Below, piece after piece: positions 1 to 8,623 of a DNA stretch of 64,000 nucleotides (position 1 is its first letter; each line of letters begins with the position of its first letter). Both the position numbers and the translations under genes were made by a program. Source of the stretch: Pseudomonas sp. FEN. Its GTDB lineage: Bacteria > Pseudomonadota > Gammaproteobacteria > Pseudomonadales > Pseudomonadaceae. Below the pieces are notes generated by a model. It saw only the letters and a list, made by a program, of their open reading frames with translations. It was not told where the DNA came from and made no database searches. The DNA lies in NCBI RefSeq assembly GCF_904067045.1, contig NZ_CAJFDC010000036.1, positions 186,001 through 250,000 on the forward strand. The letters are read 5' to 3'.

Positions 1-43
1 CGCCGAGGCTGGCGAGGGCGAGTACAGGGAGAAGTTTGCGCAT
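1..43 (-). CDS. Start of an exported protein, cut by the window edge
   Basis: Only the first 14 codons are inside the window. They read MRKLLPVLALASLG from an ATG on the minus strand at 43-41. The positive charge followed by a hydrophobic run is the beginning of a signal peptide, possibly of a lipoprotein. It is divergent from the aminopeptidase gene, and the 173-base gap between them should hold both promoters. The function cannot be told from this fragment. Confidence 0.5.
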   Translation of the reverse strand, partial: MRKLLPVLALASLG

Positions 44-216
44 GATGGTTTCCACTCTGTCAGAAGATAAGCATACCTGCGTTCAGAGGCCCCGGGATGT
101 TCCGGACGTCAGCCTGGTGGCGGGGTGGTCTCATTTCAGTGAACACCTGAACCTCAAGAATCATTCATGGAAAAGTATTCGGTCCGCGCGATAGTCTTGC
201 GCCAGCTTTTTGCCGG

Positions 217-1275
217 ATGATTTTCATGATGTTAAGACCCGTGCTACGCGGTTCGATAGGCGCCGTGCTGCTGTTGCTCGGTGGTTGCAGCGGCCTCGGT
301 TATTACAGCCAACTGGCCGGTGGGCAGTTGAGCCTGTTGCGCGCCCGGGAGCCGGTGGTCGAGGTGATCGCCGATCCGAGCCGCGAGCCCAAGCTGCGCG
401 AGCACCTGGCCCAGTCCCAGCAGGCGCGGACGTTCGCCAGCGCGCAGTTGCACCTGCCCGACAACCGCAGTTACCGATTGTATGCGGACATCAAACGCCC
501 TTATGTGGTCTGGAATGTTTTCTCGACGCCGGAATTTTCCCTGATCCCACAGCAGCATTGTTTTCCGATTGCCGGCTGCGTGGCGTATCGCGGCTATTAC
601 AACCAGGGCGCGGCGCGCGGCGAGGCGGCGCTGCAGAAACAGCGGGGCATGGACGTGTACATCGGCGGGGTCGAGGCTTACTCGACGCTGGGCTGGTTCG
701 ACGATCCGATTATCAGCTCGATGATGACCTGGGGCGACGAGCGCCTGGCAACGCTGATCTTTCACGAGCTGGCGCACCAGCGCTTTTATGTGAAGGACGA
801 CACCGAGTTCAACGAGTCCTATGCCAACTTCGTCGAGCAGGAAGGCACGCGGCAGTGGCGGGCGGCGCGGGGCTTGCCGCCGGCCAAGGTCAATGAAGTG
901 GCACAGAAGGATCAGTTTATCGAGCTGGTGCTGCAGACCCGTGAACGTCTGCAGGCGCTCTATGCCCAGCCTTTGCCGGCCGAACAGATGCGTGAGCGCA
1001 AGGCGGCGGAGTTTGAACGTCTGCGTCAGGAGTACCGCCGGGTGCAGGCAACGCAGTGGGCAGGCGACAAGCGTTATGACGCCTGGATCAATACTCCGCT
1101 GAATAACGCCAAGCTGCTGCCCTTTGGCTTGTATGACCAGTGGGTGCCGGCGTTTGCGGCGCTGTTCAAGCAAGTCAATGGTGACTGGCCGGCGTTTTTC
1201 AGTGCGGTGGAAAAGCTCGGGGGCTTGCCGGTTGACGAACGCAAGGTGGCGTTGCGTAAGTTGATGCCTGGCTGA
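217..1275 (+). CDS. Predicted lipoprotein aminopeptidase (COG4324 family)
   Basis: A 352-residue putative zinc aminopeptidase anchored in the envelope. The N-terminus has a hydrophobic segment ending in a lipobox (LLGGC, Cys24), so it should be lipidated. A zinc-binding HELAHQ motif lies at His183-His187 with the acidic stretch NESYANFVEQEG about 20 residues later, as in gluzincin-type peptidases of the PF10023 family. Length and motifs fit an intact member. ATG codons at 217, 226 and 229 are all in frame; which is used is not clear, since no strong Shine-Dalgarno sequence precedes them. It stands alone, followed by a REP pair and a convergent HAD phosphatase. The physiological substrate is unknown. 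Confidence 0.85.
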   Translation: MIFMMLRPVLRGSIGAVLLLLGGCSGLGYYSQLAGGQLSLLRAREPVVEVIADPSREPKLREHLAQSQQARTFASAQLHLPDNRSYRLYADIKRPYVVWNVFSTPEFSLIPQQHCFPIAGCVAYRGYYNQGAARGEAALQKQRGMDVYIGGVEAYSTLGWFDDPIISSMMTWGDERLATLIFHELAHQRFYVKDDTEFNESYANFVEQEGTRQWRAARGLPPAKVNEVAQKDQFIELVLQTRERLQALYAQPLPAEQMRERKAAEFERLRQEYRRVQATQWAGDKRYDAWINTPLNNAKLLPFGLYDQWVPAFAALFKQVNGDWPAFFSAVEKLGGLPVDERKVALRKLMPG

Positions 1276-1281
1276 GGATGT

Positions 1282-1411
1282 GTGGCGAGCGGGCTTGCCC
1301 GCGCTGGGGGGCGAAGCGCCCCTAAAACCTGCAAACTCGATGTATCAGGTAAATCGGGTTGGCAGGTTTACGACTGCTTCGCAGCCGAACGCGGGCAAGC
1401 CCGCTCGCCAC
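1282..1411. repeat. REP pair (REPIN), GTGGCGAGC family
   Basis: Two inverted copies of a REP element bound this stretch: it opens with GTGGCGAGCGGGCTTGCCCG and ends with the reverse complement. It lies between the aminopeptidase and the convergent HAD gene, and the same family recurs at about 23.45, 25.13, 31.98 and 63.47 kb. The inner part (GGGCGAAGCGCCC) can form its own hairpin. Confidence 0.9.
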
Positions 1412-1440
1412 AATTGATGGTCGGCGCCCAGTCCGACGTC

Positions 1441-2085
1441 TTACATAAACGCCTGATGCAGCTGTGCCAGCGTCTGGAAATGATGAGCCGGTTGCTGCGC
1501 ACTCAACTCCTCGAAACTGCCAAACCCATACCCCACCGCCGCGGCGTCCAGGCCATTGCGTTGCGCGCCGATCAGGTCGTGCTTGCGGTCGCCGATCATC
1601 AGCGTATTGCGCGGCTCCAACCCTTCTTCGGCGATCAGGTGGGCAATCAGCTCGACCTTGTCGGCTCGCGTTCCGTCCAGCTCACTGCCGTAGATCACCT
1701 TGAAGTGCCGGGCAAAATCGAAATGTCGGGCGATCTCCCGGGCAAACACCGAGGGCTTGGACGTGGCGATATACAGTGTGCGCCCTTGCCCGCCCAACAG
1801 CTCCAGTAGTGGTGTAACCCCCTCGAATACGCGGTTTTCATACAGCCCGGTGACCTTGAAGCGCTCACGGTAGAAGTCCACTGCTTCCCAGGCCCTGGCC
1901 TCGTCAAAACCGTAGAACTGCATGAAGGCCTGCAACAGCGGCGGCCCGATAAAGTGTTCGAGCTTGCCGAGGTCCGGCTCCTCGATCCCCAGTTTGCCCA
2001 GCGCATACTGGATCGAACGGGTGATGCCCTCGCGTGGATCGGTCAGGGTGCCGTCGAGGTCGAACAGAATCGTCTGGTAATGCAT
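1441..2085 (-). CDS. HAD-superfamily phosphatase, phosphoglycolate phosphatase-like
   Basis: A 214-residue haloacid-dehalogenase hydrolase. HAD motif I (DLDGTLTD) begins about residue 8, motif II is TSKPS near the middle, and the C-terminal motif is GDRKHDLIGA with the acidic pair. The helical cap between motifs I and II is typical of the Gph/PgmB subfamily (PF13419). I start it at the ATG at 2085 (MHYQTILFDLDG), because family members begin just before motif I; an ATG at 2106 would add seven residues with no support. It probably removes phosphate from a small phosphorylated metabolite such as 2-phosphoglycolate, but the substrate cannot be read from sequence. It is followed upstream by the gamma-carbonic-anhydrase-like gene on the same strand with a gap of 28 bases. 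Confidence 0.88.
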   Translation of the reverse strand: MHYQTILFDLDGTLTDPREGITRSIQYALGKLGIEEPDLGKLEHFIGPPLLQAFMQFYGFDEARAWEAVDFYRERFKVTGLYENRVFEGVTPLLELLGGQGRTLYIATSKPSVFAREIARHFDFARHFKVIYGSELDGTRADKVELIAHLIAEEGLEPRNTLMIGDRKHDLIGAQRNGLDAAAVGYGFGSFEELSAQQPAHHFQTLAQLHQAFM

Positions 2086-2113
2086 GGGGTGTCCTGGACT
2101 GTGCAAAGAATGA

Positions 2114-2662
2114 TCAACCGACCTGATGGTAACCTTCGGCCATGTGCTGATCCTTGAGTTTCACGTAGTTCGCCGCACTGTAGGTGAAAAACGCCCGTTC
2201 CTTGTCCGTCAGCGCGCGGGCCTGCTTGACCGGGCTGCCGACGTAGAGAAAGCCGCTTTCCAGGCGCTTGCCCGGTGGCACCAGGCTGCCGGCACCGACG
2301 ATCACCTCGTCCTCGATGACCGCGCCGTCCATGACGATGCTGCCCATGCCGATCAGGATCCGGTTGCCCACCGTGCAGCCATGCAGCATGACCTTGTGGG
2401 CGATGGTCACGTCGTCGCCGATCAGCAGCGGGAACCCCTCGGGGTTGAAGGGCCCGGCGTGGGTGATGTGCAGCACGCAGCCGTCCTGCACGCTGGTGCG
2501 CTGGCCGATGCGGATGCGGTGCATGTCGCCGCGGATCACGGTCAGTGGCCAGATGGAGCTGTCGGCGCCGATTTCGACGTCGCCGATCACCACCGCCGAA
2601 CGGTCGACAAAGGCCCGTTCACCCAGTGCCGGCGTGTGGTTCTGATAGGTACGAAGGGTCAC
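2114..2662 (-). CDS. Gamma-carbonic-anhydrase-like hexapeptide-repeat protein (YrdA/PaaY type)
   Basis: A 182-residue left-handed beta-helix protein made of hexapeptide repeats, with a short C-terminal helix. The segments VIRGDMHRIRIG, ITHAGP and IAHKVMLHGC carry the metal-ligand histidines of the gamma-class carbonic anhydrase family. The start is a GTG at 2662 (reads VTLRTYQ) preceded by AGAGAG on the minus strand; the open frame continues far upstream antisense to prlC, but that extension has no family similarity. Members are cytosolic trimers; many lack measurable carbonic anhydrase activity, so enzyme function is not assured. It is divergent from prlC with 90 bases between start codons. 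Confidence 0.88.
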   Translation of the reverse strand: MTLRTYQNHTPALGERAFVDRSAVVIGDVEIGADSSIWPLTVIRGDMHRIRIGQRTSVQDGCVLHITHAGPFNPEGFPLLIGDDVTIAHKVMLHGCTVGNRILIGMGSIVMDGAVIEDEVIVGAGSLVPPGKRLESGFLYVGSPVKQARALTDKERAFFTYSAANYVKLKDQHMAEGYHQVG

Positions 2663-2752
2663 GATAGACGCTCTCTTTAGTGGTTGATAGCTGCGGTCGA
2701 CGTCGATTGTAATTAAGATGGGCAGATGTTTCTTCCAGCCAAGGTGCCAACC

Positions 2753-4804
2753 GTGAGCGTGAACAACCCTCTTCTGCAGTCCTACGACCTGCCGCCGTTC
2801 TCGGCGATCCGCGCCGAACACGTGCTGCCGGCCATCGAACAGATCCTGGCGGACAACCGTGCGGCCATCGCTGCTATTCTGGCAAGCCAAGGCCAGCAGC
2901 CTACCTGGGCCGGATTGGTCCTGGCGATGGATGAACTCAATGATCGCCTGGGCGCCGCCTGGAGCCCGGTCAGCCACCTCAATGCGGTGTGCAACAGCGC
3001 CGAACTGCGCGAAGCCTATGAGGCCTGCCTGCCCGCCTTGAGCGCCTACTCCACCGAACTGGGCCAGAACCGTGAACTGTTCCAGGCCTTCGAAGCCCTG
3101 GCGAACAGTCCCGAGGCCAGCAGTTTCGACGTGGGCCAGAAAACCATTCTCGAACACTCCCTGCGCGACTTCCGCCTGTCGGGTATCGACCTGCCGCCCG
3201 AGCAGCAGAAGCGCTACGCCGAGGTGCAGAGCAAGCTTTCCGAACTGGGCAGTCGTTTTTCCAACCAGTTGCTCGACGCGACCCAGGCCTGGACCCGGCA
3301 CATTACCGATGAGGCCGGTCTTGCCGGATTGAGCGAGTCCTCCCGGGCGCAGATGGCCGCCGCGGCCCAGGCCAAGGGCTTGGACGGCTGGTTGATCACC
3401 CTGGAATTCCCCAGCTACTACGCGGTGATGACCTACGCCCAGGACCGTGCGCTGCGCGAAGAGGTATACGCCGCCTACTGCACCCGCGCCTCGGACCAGG
3501 GCCCGAACGCCGGCCAGTACGACAACGGTCCGGTGATGGAAGAGATCCTCGACCTGCGCCAGGAACTGGCGCAATTGCTGGGCTTCGCCAACTTCGCCGA
3601 ATTGAGCCTGGCGACCAAGATGGCCAATTCCGGCGATCAGGTGCTGACCTTCCTGCGCGACCTGGCCAAGCGCAGCAAGCCGTTCGCCGCCCAGGACCTG
3701 CAACAGCTCAAGGCTTATGCCGCCGAGCAAGGCTGCGCGCAACTGCAGAGCTGGGACAGCGGGTACTACGGCGAGAAGCTGCGTGAGCAACGCTACAGCG
3801 TTTCCCAGGAAGCCCTGCGTGCCTACTTTCCGATCGACAAGGTGCTGGGCGGGCTGTTCGCCATTGTCCAGCGCCTGTACGGTATCGAGATTGCCGAGCA
3901 GAGCGGTTTCGACAGTTGGCACCCGGATGTCCGCCTGTTCGAAATCAAGGAGAACGGCGAGCACGTCGGGCGTTTCTTCTTTGACCTCTACGCCCGTGCC
4001 AACAAGCGTGGCGGTGCCTGGATGGACGGTGCCCGCGACCGTCGGCGTACCATCGATGGCGTCCTGCAGAACCCGGTGGCCAACCTGGTGTGCAACTTCG
4101 CCCCGGCCGATAGCGGCAAGCCCGCGTTGCTGACCCATGATGAAGTCACCACCCTGTTCCATGAATTCGGCCATGGCCTGCATCATCTGCTGACCCGTAT
4201 CGAGCATGCCGGTGTGTCCGGCATCAACGGCGTGGCCTGGGATGCCGTGGAGTTGCCGAGCCAGTTCATGGAAAACTGGTGCTGGGAGCCCGAAGGCTTG
4301 TCGCTGATCTCCGGTCACTACGAAACCGGCGAGCCACTGCCCCAGGACCTGTTGGAGAAAATGCTCGCGGCGAAGAACTTCCAGTCTGGGTTGATGATGG
4401 TTCGCCAACTGGAATTCTCGCTGTTCGACTTCGAACTGCATGCCACCCATGGCGACGGCCGCAGCGTGGCGCAGGTCCTCGAAGGTGTGCGCGACGAGGT
4501 CTCGGTGATGCGTCCGCCGGCCTACAACCGTTTCCCCAACAGCTTTGCGCATATTTTCGCCGGCGGTTACGCGGCGGGTTACTACAGCTACAAGTGGGCG
4601 GAAGTACTCTCGGCCGACGCGTTCTCCAGGTTCGAGGAAGAGGGGGTACTGAATGAGCAGACCGGGCGGGCTTTCCGTGAAGCAATCCTGGCGCGTGGCG
4701 GTTCCCAGGAGCCGATGCTGCTGTTCGTCGACTTCCGTGGTCGCGAGCCGTCGATTGACGCACTCTTGCGTCACAGCGGCCTGAGCGAGGATGCCGCGGC
4801 ATGA
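2753..4804 (+). CDS. prlC: Oligopeptidase A (M3 family metallopeptidase)
   Basis: A 683-residue cytosolic zinc oligopeptidase that degrades short peptides, including cleaved signal peptides. The M3 zinc motif is HEFGHGLHH at His470-His474, and the length fits the family (about 680). I start at the GTG at 2753 (VSVNNPLLQ) because AAGGTG lies 6 bases upstream and family members begin at this point; the ATG at 2726 would add nine residues that look non-coding. The stop overlaps the start of the yheV-like gene as ATGA, so the two are translationally coupled, as in other Pseudomonas. Confidence 0.97.
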   Translation: MSVNNPLLQSYDLPPFSAIRAEHVLPAIEQILADNRAAIAAILASQGQQPTWAGLVLAMDELNDRLGAAWSPVSHLNAVCNSAELREAYEACLPALSAYSTELGQNRELFQAFEALANSPEASSFDVGQKTILEHSLRDFRLSGIDLPPEQQKRYAEVQSKLSELGSRFSNQLLDATQAWTRHITDEAGLAGLSESSRAQMAAAAQAKGLDGWLITLEFPSYYAVMTYAQDRALREEVYAAYCTRASDQGPNAGQYDNGPVMEEILDLRQELAQLLGFANFAELSLATKMANSGDQVLTFLRDLAKRSKPFAAQDLQQLKAYAAEQGCAQLQSWDSGYYGEKLREQRYSVSQEALRAYFPIDKVLGGLFAIVQRLYGIEIAEQSGFDSWHPDVRLFEIKENGEHVGRFFFDLYARANKRGGAWMDGARDRRRTIDGVLQNPVANLVCNFAPADSGKPALLTHDEVTTLFHEFGHGLHHLLTRIEHAGVSGINGVAWDAVELPSQFMENWCWEPEGLSLISGHYETGEPLPQDLLEKMLAAKNFQSGLMMVRQLEFSLFDFELHATHGDGRSVAQVLEGVRDEVSVMRPPAYNRFPNSFAHIFAGGYAAGYYSYKWAEVLSADAFSRFEEEGVLNEQTGRAFREAILARGGSQEPMLLFVDFRGREPSIDALLRHSGLSEDAAA

Positions 4805-5088
4805 GCGAGGTACCCGTGATCAAGACCAAGAAGCGCTTTATCGCCGGGGCGGTCTGCCCGGCGTGCAGCGAGCCGGACAAATTGATGATGTGGAGCGAAA
4901 ACGACGTTCCACACCGTGAGTGCGTGGCCTGCGGTTATGCCGATACCCTGAACGAGCAAGGCTTGTCAGTGCCCAAGGAGTTGGGCACGCGGGTCAACAC
5001 CGTGGCGGTCAAGCCGGCGCAGGACAGCAAGGTCCAGACCGTGCAGTTCTTCCCCAATCCCAAGCTGAAGAAGCCGGACGGCCAGTAA
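4801..5088 (+). CDS. yheV: YheV-family small zinc-ribbon protein
   Basis: A 95-residue protein with two Cys pairs, CPAC and CVAC, about 26 residues apart, forming a zinc ribbon; the rest is basic and ends KKPDGQ. It overlaps the prlC stop codon by 4 bases (ATGA). The prlC-yheV pair is conserved in gamma-proteobacteria, suggesting a shared role in peptide turnover, but the molecular function of YheV is not known. Confidence 0.9.
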   Translation: MSEVPVIKTKKRFIAGAVCPACSEPDKLMMWSENDVPHRECVACGYADTLNEQGLSVPKELGTRVNTVAVKPAQDSKVQTVQFFPNPKLKKPDGQ

Positions 5089-5108
5089 ACGCCGAAGTGC
5101 TGTCTGCC

Positions 5109-5129
5109 GAGCCGGGTCACGCCCGGCTC
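5109..5129. terminator. Hairpin between convergent genes
   Basis: An 8-base-pair perfect stem GAGCCGGG / CCCGGCTC with a 5-base loop lies between the ends of the yheV-like gene and the convergent phosphatase-like gene. There is no run of T on either side, so it may act as a weak bidirectional terminator or simply protect the 3' ends. Confidence 0.5.
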
Positions 5130-5142
5130 ATCCCCCCGGCAA

Positions 5143-5787
5143 TCACTCGACAGTTGCGGACTTGAGCCAGCTTTTCACCGCGCAGGTGGCATAAGGATTG
5201 GTGCTGCAGGCGCCGCTGGCCAGGGCTTCGCGCAGCTTGTCGATATGCGCCTGCATCATGTAGCGGATGCTGTCCTTGAAGTGGGGGCTGTCGCCGAACC
5301 CGCCCATGATCATCTCGCTCAGGGCCTCCTCCTTGCTCCAGCCCTGGATCACCACACGGTACATCGCCGCCATCAGGCCGGTGCGTTCCGAGCCCTGTTT
5401 ATCGTGGATCAACACCGAACCCTTGTTCTCGGCGTCCCTGATCGCCCGCAGAATCGTCAACACATCGGCGTCGTCGACATGGCCGGTCCGGTAAGGCAGC
5501 TGCACCTGTTTGATGCCAGGGTCCGATAACCAGCTGGAATCGGCGTCCGGCTGGAAGTTGATCACGGTGGTGATGTTCAGCTTGGCCAGGATCGGCACGG
5601 CGTTGCGGTCCGGCAAGGTGCTGCGGTAGAGCGTCGGGGTCATCTGGTTGAGGTTGTATTGGTTGCCCACCGGGGTTGCCCATTGTGCCGGGCGTTGGCC
5701 GCTGCTGTCGTCTGCCTGGGCCACGGGCAACAGCAAGCCGGTGAAGCAGATCAGGCCCAGGGCGGAAAGGAAACGAACGATCGACAT
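5143..5787 (-). CDS. Secreted dual-specificity-phosphatase-like protein lacking the catalytic Cys
   Basis: A 214-residue protein with a cleavable signal peptide (hydrophobic run ending PVAQA near residue 25), so it acts in the periplasm. The rest resembles small tyrosine/dual-specificity phosphatases of the TpbA type: YRSTLPD, then the P-loop region HDKQGSERTG followed by an amphipathic helix. In active enzymes the P-loop is HCxxGxxRTG; here the nucleophilic Cys is replaced by Asp129 while His128, Gly132 and Arg135 remain. The codon is GAT, two base changes from TGT, so a single sequencing error does not explain it. It may be a phosphate-binding pseudophosphatase or use different chemistry. 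The start at 5787 puts the signal peptide at the N-terminus; an ATG at 5820 is possible. Confidence 0.85.
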   Translation of the reverse strand: MSIVRFLSALGLICFTGLLLPVAQADDSSGQRPAQWATPVGNQYNLNQMTPTLYRSTLPDRNAVPILAKLNITTVINFQPDADSSWLSDPGIKQVQLPYRTGHVDDADVLTILRAIRDAENKGSVLIHDKQGSERTGLMAAMYRVVIQGWSKEEALSEMIMGGFGDSPHFKDSIRYMMQAHIDKLREALASGACSTNPYATCAVKSWLKSATVE

Positions 5788-6089
5788 ATGGACGGCGCCC
5801 GGAAAGAGAGAACTCGACATTGCCCTATAGCATTGATTTTCCCGGATCAAAAGCCTGTGAGTCGAGTGTCAAAGATTCGTGAGAGGGACGGAACAGGTGT
5901 TGGATAAAGCCCGGGATTTTAAGCTGAATCGGTTCATCTTGATGCTTAGGCTGCTATCATTTGTAACTAAAGGTTGCTGTGATGTGCTCTATCTGAGGTG
6001 CCTCGATAGAAACCGCGACCCGAAAAAGACAGGTTGCTCAATTGAAGTGGCCGATTATTCCCTGCGTACATGATGAGTGAGGTAGCGCC

Positions 6090-6830
6090 ATGTCTGATCA
6101 AGATCGAGATAACCCGCGGCGTGAGTTTTTGCGCAAAACCCTGACCTTGATCCCGGTGGTGACCGTGGCGAGCACCGCGCTGGGCAGCAGTGTCCTGCAG
6201 GCCGCATCGCAAGCGACGCCCGCTACCCCCGACAAGGCGCCGGTCAACGCCGGGCATTATGAACCGACCTTCTTTACCGCCGAGGAATGGGCCTTTCTCA
6301 ATGCCGCCGTGGCCCGCCTGATTCCGGCCGACGCCCAAGGCCCGGGCGCCCTGGAAGCCGGTGTCCCGGAATACATCGATCGGCAAATGAACACGCCCTA
6401 TGCCAGTGGTGCCCTGTGGTTCATGCAGGGCCCCTTCGCCGCCGACGCGGCGCCCGAGATGGGCTGGCAAAGCAAACTGGTGCCCCGGGAGATCTATCGC
6501 CTGGGTATCGCCGCCACGGAGGCCTGGTGCAAAAAGCTGCATGGCTCAACCTTTGCTGGGCAAGACAGCGCTACCCAGGACGCCTTGCTCAAGCAACTGG
6601 AGGCCGGCGACGCGCCTTTCGACAGCGTTCCGCCGAAGATTTTCTTCAGTTTTCTGCTGCAAAACACCAAGGAAGGGTTCTTCTGCGACCCGATCCATGG
6701 TGGCAACAAAGGCCTGGTGGGCTGGACCCTGATCGGCTTCCCCGGCGCCCGCGCCGACTTCATGGATTGGGTTGAACGCAACGAGCAGTACCCCTTCCCG
6801 GCTGTATCCATTCGCGGCGAGAGGGCGTGA
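6090..6830 (+). CDS. GMC dehydrogenase small subunit (gluconate 2-dehydrogenase subunit 3 family)
   Basis: A 246-residue exported subunit. The N-terminus has a Tat signal (RREFLRKTL followed by a hydrophobic stretch to about residue 40), so it is translocated folded, probably carrying the flavoprotein with it. The rest matches the gluconate 2-dehydrogenase subunit 3 family (PF13618), whose role is chaperoning and exporting the FAD subunit. The stop codon overlaps the start of the flavoprotein gene, giving a tight three-gene operon with the cytochrome subunit. ATG at 6090 follows GAGGTAG, a reasonable ribosome binding site. The 240 bases upstream hold no gene I can support. Confidence 0.92.
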   Translation: MSDQDRDNPRREFLRKTLTLIPVVTVASTALGSSVLQAASQATPATPDKAPVNAGHYEPTFFTAEEWAFLNAAVARLIPADAQGPGALEAGVPEYIDRQMNTPYASGALWFMQGPFAADAAPEMGWQSKLVPREIYRLGIAATEAWCKKLHGSTFAGQDSATQDALLKQLEAGDAPFDSVPPKIFFSFLLQNTKEGFFCDPIHGGNKGLVGWTLIGFPGARADFMDWVERNEQYPFPAVSIRGERA

Positions 6831-8617
6831 GCATGGCGATTCAAATGAACAAGGTCGACGCGGTGATCGTTGGTTTCGGCTGGACCGGGGCAATCATGGC
6901 CAAGGAGCTGACCGAAGCCGGACTCAACGTCGTGGCCCTGGAGCGGGGGCCGATGCAGGACACCTACCCCGATGGCAATTACCCACAGGTGATCGACGAG
7001 CTCACCTACAGCGTGCGCAAGAAACTCTTCCAGGACATCTCCAAGGAAACCGTCACCATTCGCCATAGCGTCAATGACATAGCCCTGCCGAACCGTCAGC
7101 TCGGCGCGTTCCTGCCGGGCAACGGCGTGGGTGGCGCCGGCCTGCACTGGTCGGGCGTGCACTTCCGGGTCGATCCCATCGAGCTGCGCATTCGCAGTCA
7201 TTACGAAGAGCGTTACGGCAAGCACTTCATTCCCAAGGACATGACCATCCAGGACTTCGGCGTGAGCTACGAAGAGCTGGAGCCGTTCTTCGACTACGCG
7301 GAAAAGGTCTTCGGCACCTCGGGTCAGGCCTGGACCGTCAAGGGGCAGGTGGTGGGCGCAGGCAAGGGCGGCAACCCCTACGCCCCGGATCGCTCCAATC
7401 CCTTTCCGCTGGAAGCGCAGAAGAACACCTATTCCGCGCAGCTGTTCCAGAAAGCCGCGAGCGAGGTCGGCTACAAGCCCTACAACCTGCCGTCGGCCAA
7501 TACCTCCGGGCCCTACACCAACCCTTACGGTGCACAGATGGGGCCGTGCAATTTCTGCGGTTTCTGCAGTGGTTATGTCTGCTACATGTATTCCAAGGCG
7601 TCGCCGAACGTGAACATTCTGCCGGCGCTGCGGCAAGTGGCGAACTTCGAACTGCGACCCAATTCCCACGTGCTGCGGGTCAATCTCGACAGCAGCAAGC
7701 GCAAGGCCACCGGGGTGACCTACATCGACGCCCAGGGCCGCGAGGTGGAGCAACAGGCCGACCTGGTGATTCTCGGCGCTTTCCAGTTCCATAACGTGCG
7801 GCTGATGCTGCTGTCCGGCATCGGCAAACCCTACGACCCGCTCACCGGCGAAGGCGTGGTGGGCAAGAACTTCGCCTACCAGAACATGGCCACCATCAAG
7901 GCTTTCTTCGACAAGGACGTGCACACCAACAACTTTATCGGCGCCGGCGGCAACGGCGTGGCAATGGACGATTTCAACGCCGACAACTTCGACCACGGCC
8001 CCCACGGCTTTGTCGGCGGTTCGCCGATGTGGGTCAACCAGGCGGGCAGCCGACCGATTGCCGGGACCTCGAACCCGCCGGGTACGCCGGCCTGGGGCAG
8101 TGCCTGGAAACGCGCCACGGCGGATTACTACACCCACCAGGTGTCGATGGATGCCCACGGTGCACATCAGTCCTACCGGGGCAACTACCTGGATCTCGAC
8201 CCGGTTTACCGTGATGCCTACGGCTTGCCGCTGCTGCGGATGACCTTCGACTGGCAGGAAAACGACATCAAGATGAACCGCTTCATGGTCGGGAAAATGA
8301 GCAAGGTCGCCGAAGCCATGAACCCCAAGTCGATTGCCCTGCTGGGCAAGCAGGTGGGCGAGCATTTCAACACCGCGTCCTACCAGACCACCCACCTCAA
8401 CGGCGGCGCGATCATGGGCACCAACCCGAAGACCAGCGCCCTGAACCGCTACCTGCAATCCTGGGATGTGCACAACGTCTTCGTCCCCGGCGCATCGGCT
8501 TTCCCCCAGGGCCTGGGGTACAACCCCACCGGCCTGGTGGCGGCGCTGACCTACTGGTCGGCCCGGGCGATCCGCGAGCAGTACCTGAAAAATCCCGGCC
8601 CGCTGGTTCAGGCTTAA
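6827..8617 (+). CDS. GMC-family FAD dehydrogenase, large subunit (gluconate 2-dehydrogenase-like)
   Basis: A 596-residue flavoprotein of the glucose-methanol-choline family. The dinucleotide fold is at the N-terminus (VIVGFGWTGAIMAKEL, with the usual GxGxxG as GFGWTG), and the C-terminal GMC signature reads VPGASAFPQGLGYNPTG. It lacks its own signal peptide and should be exported with the Tat subunit. A Cys cluster CNFCGFCSGYVC (Cys241, 244, 247, 252) sits where FAD glucose dehydrogenases of the Burkholderia type hold an iron-sulfur cluster, so an Fe-S relay is possible. Start is GTG 6827 or ATG 6833. The substrate is a sugar, sugar acid or polyol oxidised in the periplasm; gluconate is only one option. 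Confidence 0.93.
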   Translation: MSMAIQMNKVDAVIVGFGWTGAIMAKELTEAGLNVVALERGPMQDTYPDGNYPQVIDELTYSVRKKLFQDISKETVTIRHSVNDIALPNRQLGAFLPGNGVGGAGLHWSGVHFRVDPIELRIRSHYEERYGKHFIPKDMTIQDFGVSYEELEPFFDYAEKVFGTSGQAWTVKGQVVGAGKGGNPYAPDRSNPFPLEAQKNTYSAQLFQKAASEVGYKPYNLPSANTSGPYTNPYGAQMGPCNFCGFCSGYVCYMYSKASPNVNILPALRQVANFELRPNSHVLRVNLDSSKRKATGVTYIDAQGREVEQQADLVILGAFQFHNVRLMLLSGIGKPYDPLTGEGVVGKNFAYQNMATIKAFFDKDVHTNNFIGAGGNGVAMDDFNADNFDHGPHGFVGGSPMWVNQAGSRPIAGTSNPPGTPAWGSAWKRATADYYTHQVSMDAHGAHQSYRGNYLDLDPVYRDAYGLPLLRMTFDWQENDIKMNRFMVGKMSKVAEAMNPKSIALLGKQVGEHFNTASYQTTHLNGGAIMGTNPKTSALNRYLQSWDVHNVFVPGASAFPQGLGYNPTGLVAALTYWSARAIREQYLKNPGPLVQA

Positions 8618-8623
8618 GGAGCG

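Noticed and set aside
2663..4774. Long open frame antisense to prlC that extends the gamma-carbonic-anhydrase gene to 886 codons
   Set aside because: The extra 700 codons are the complement of prlC, have no family resemblance and arise from high GC third positions. The GTG at 2662 with AGAGAG fits the real start.
5879..6073. 64-codon open frame upstream of the GMC operon
   Set aside because: No Shine-Dalgarno sequence, odd composition, and it occupies the expected promoter region of the dehydrogenase operon.
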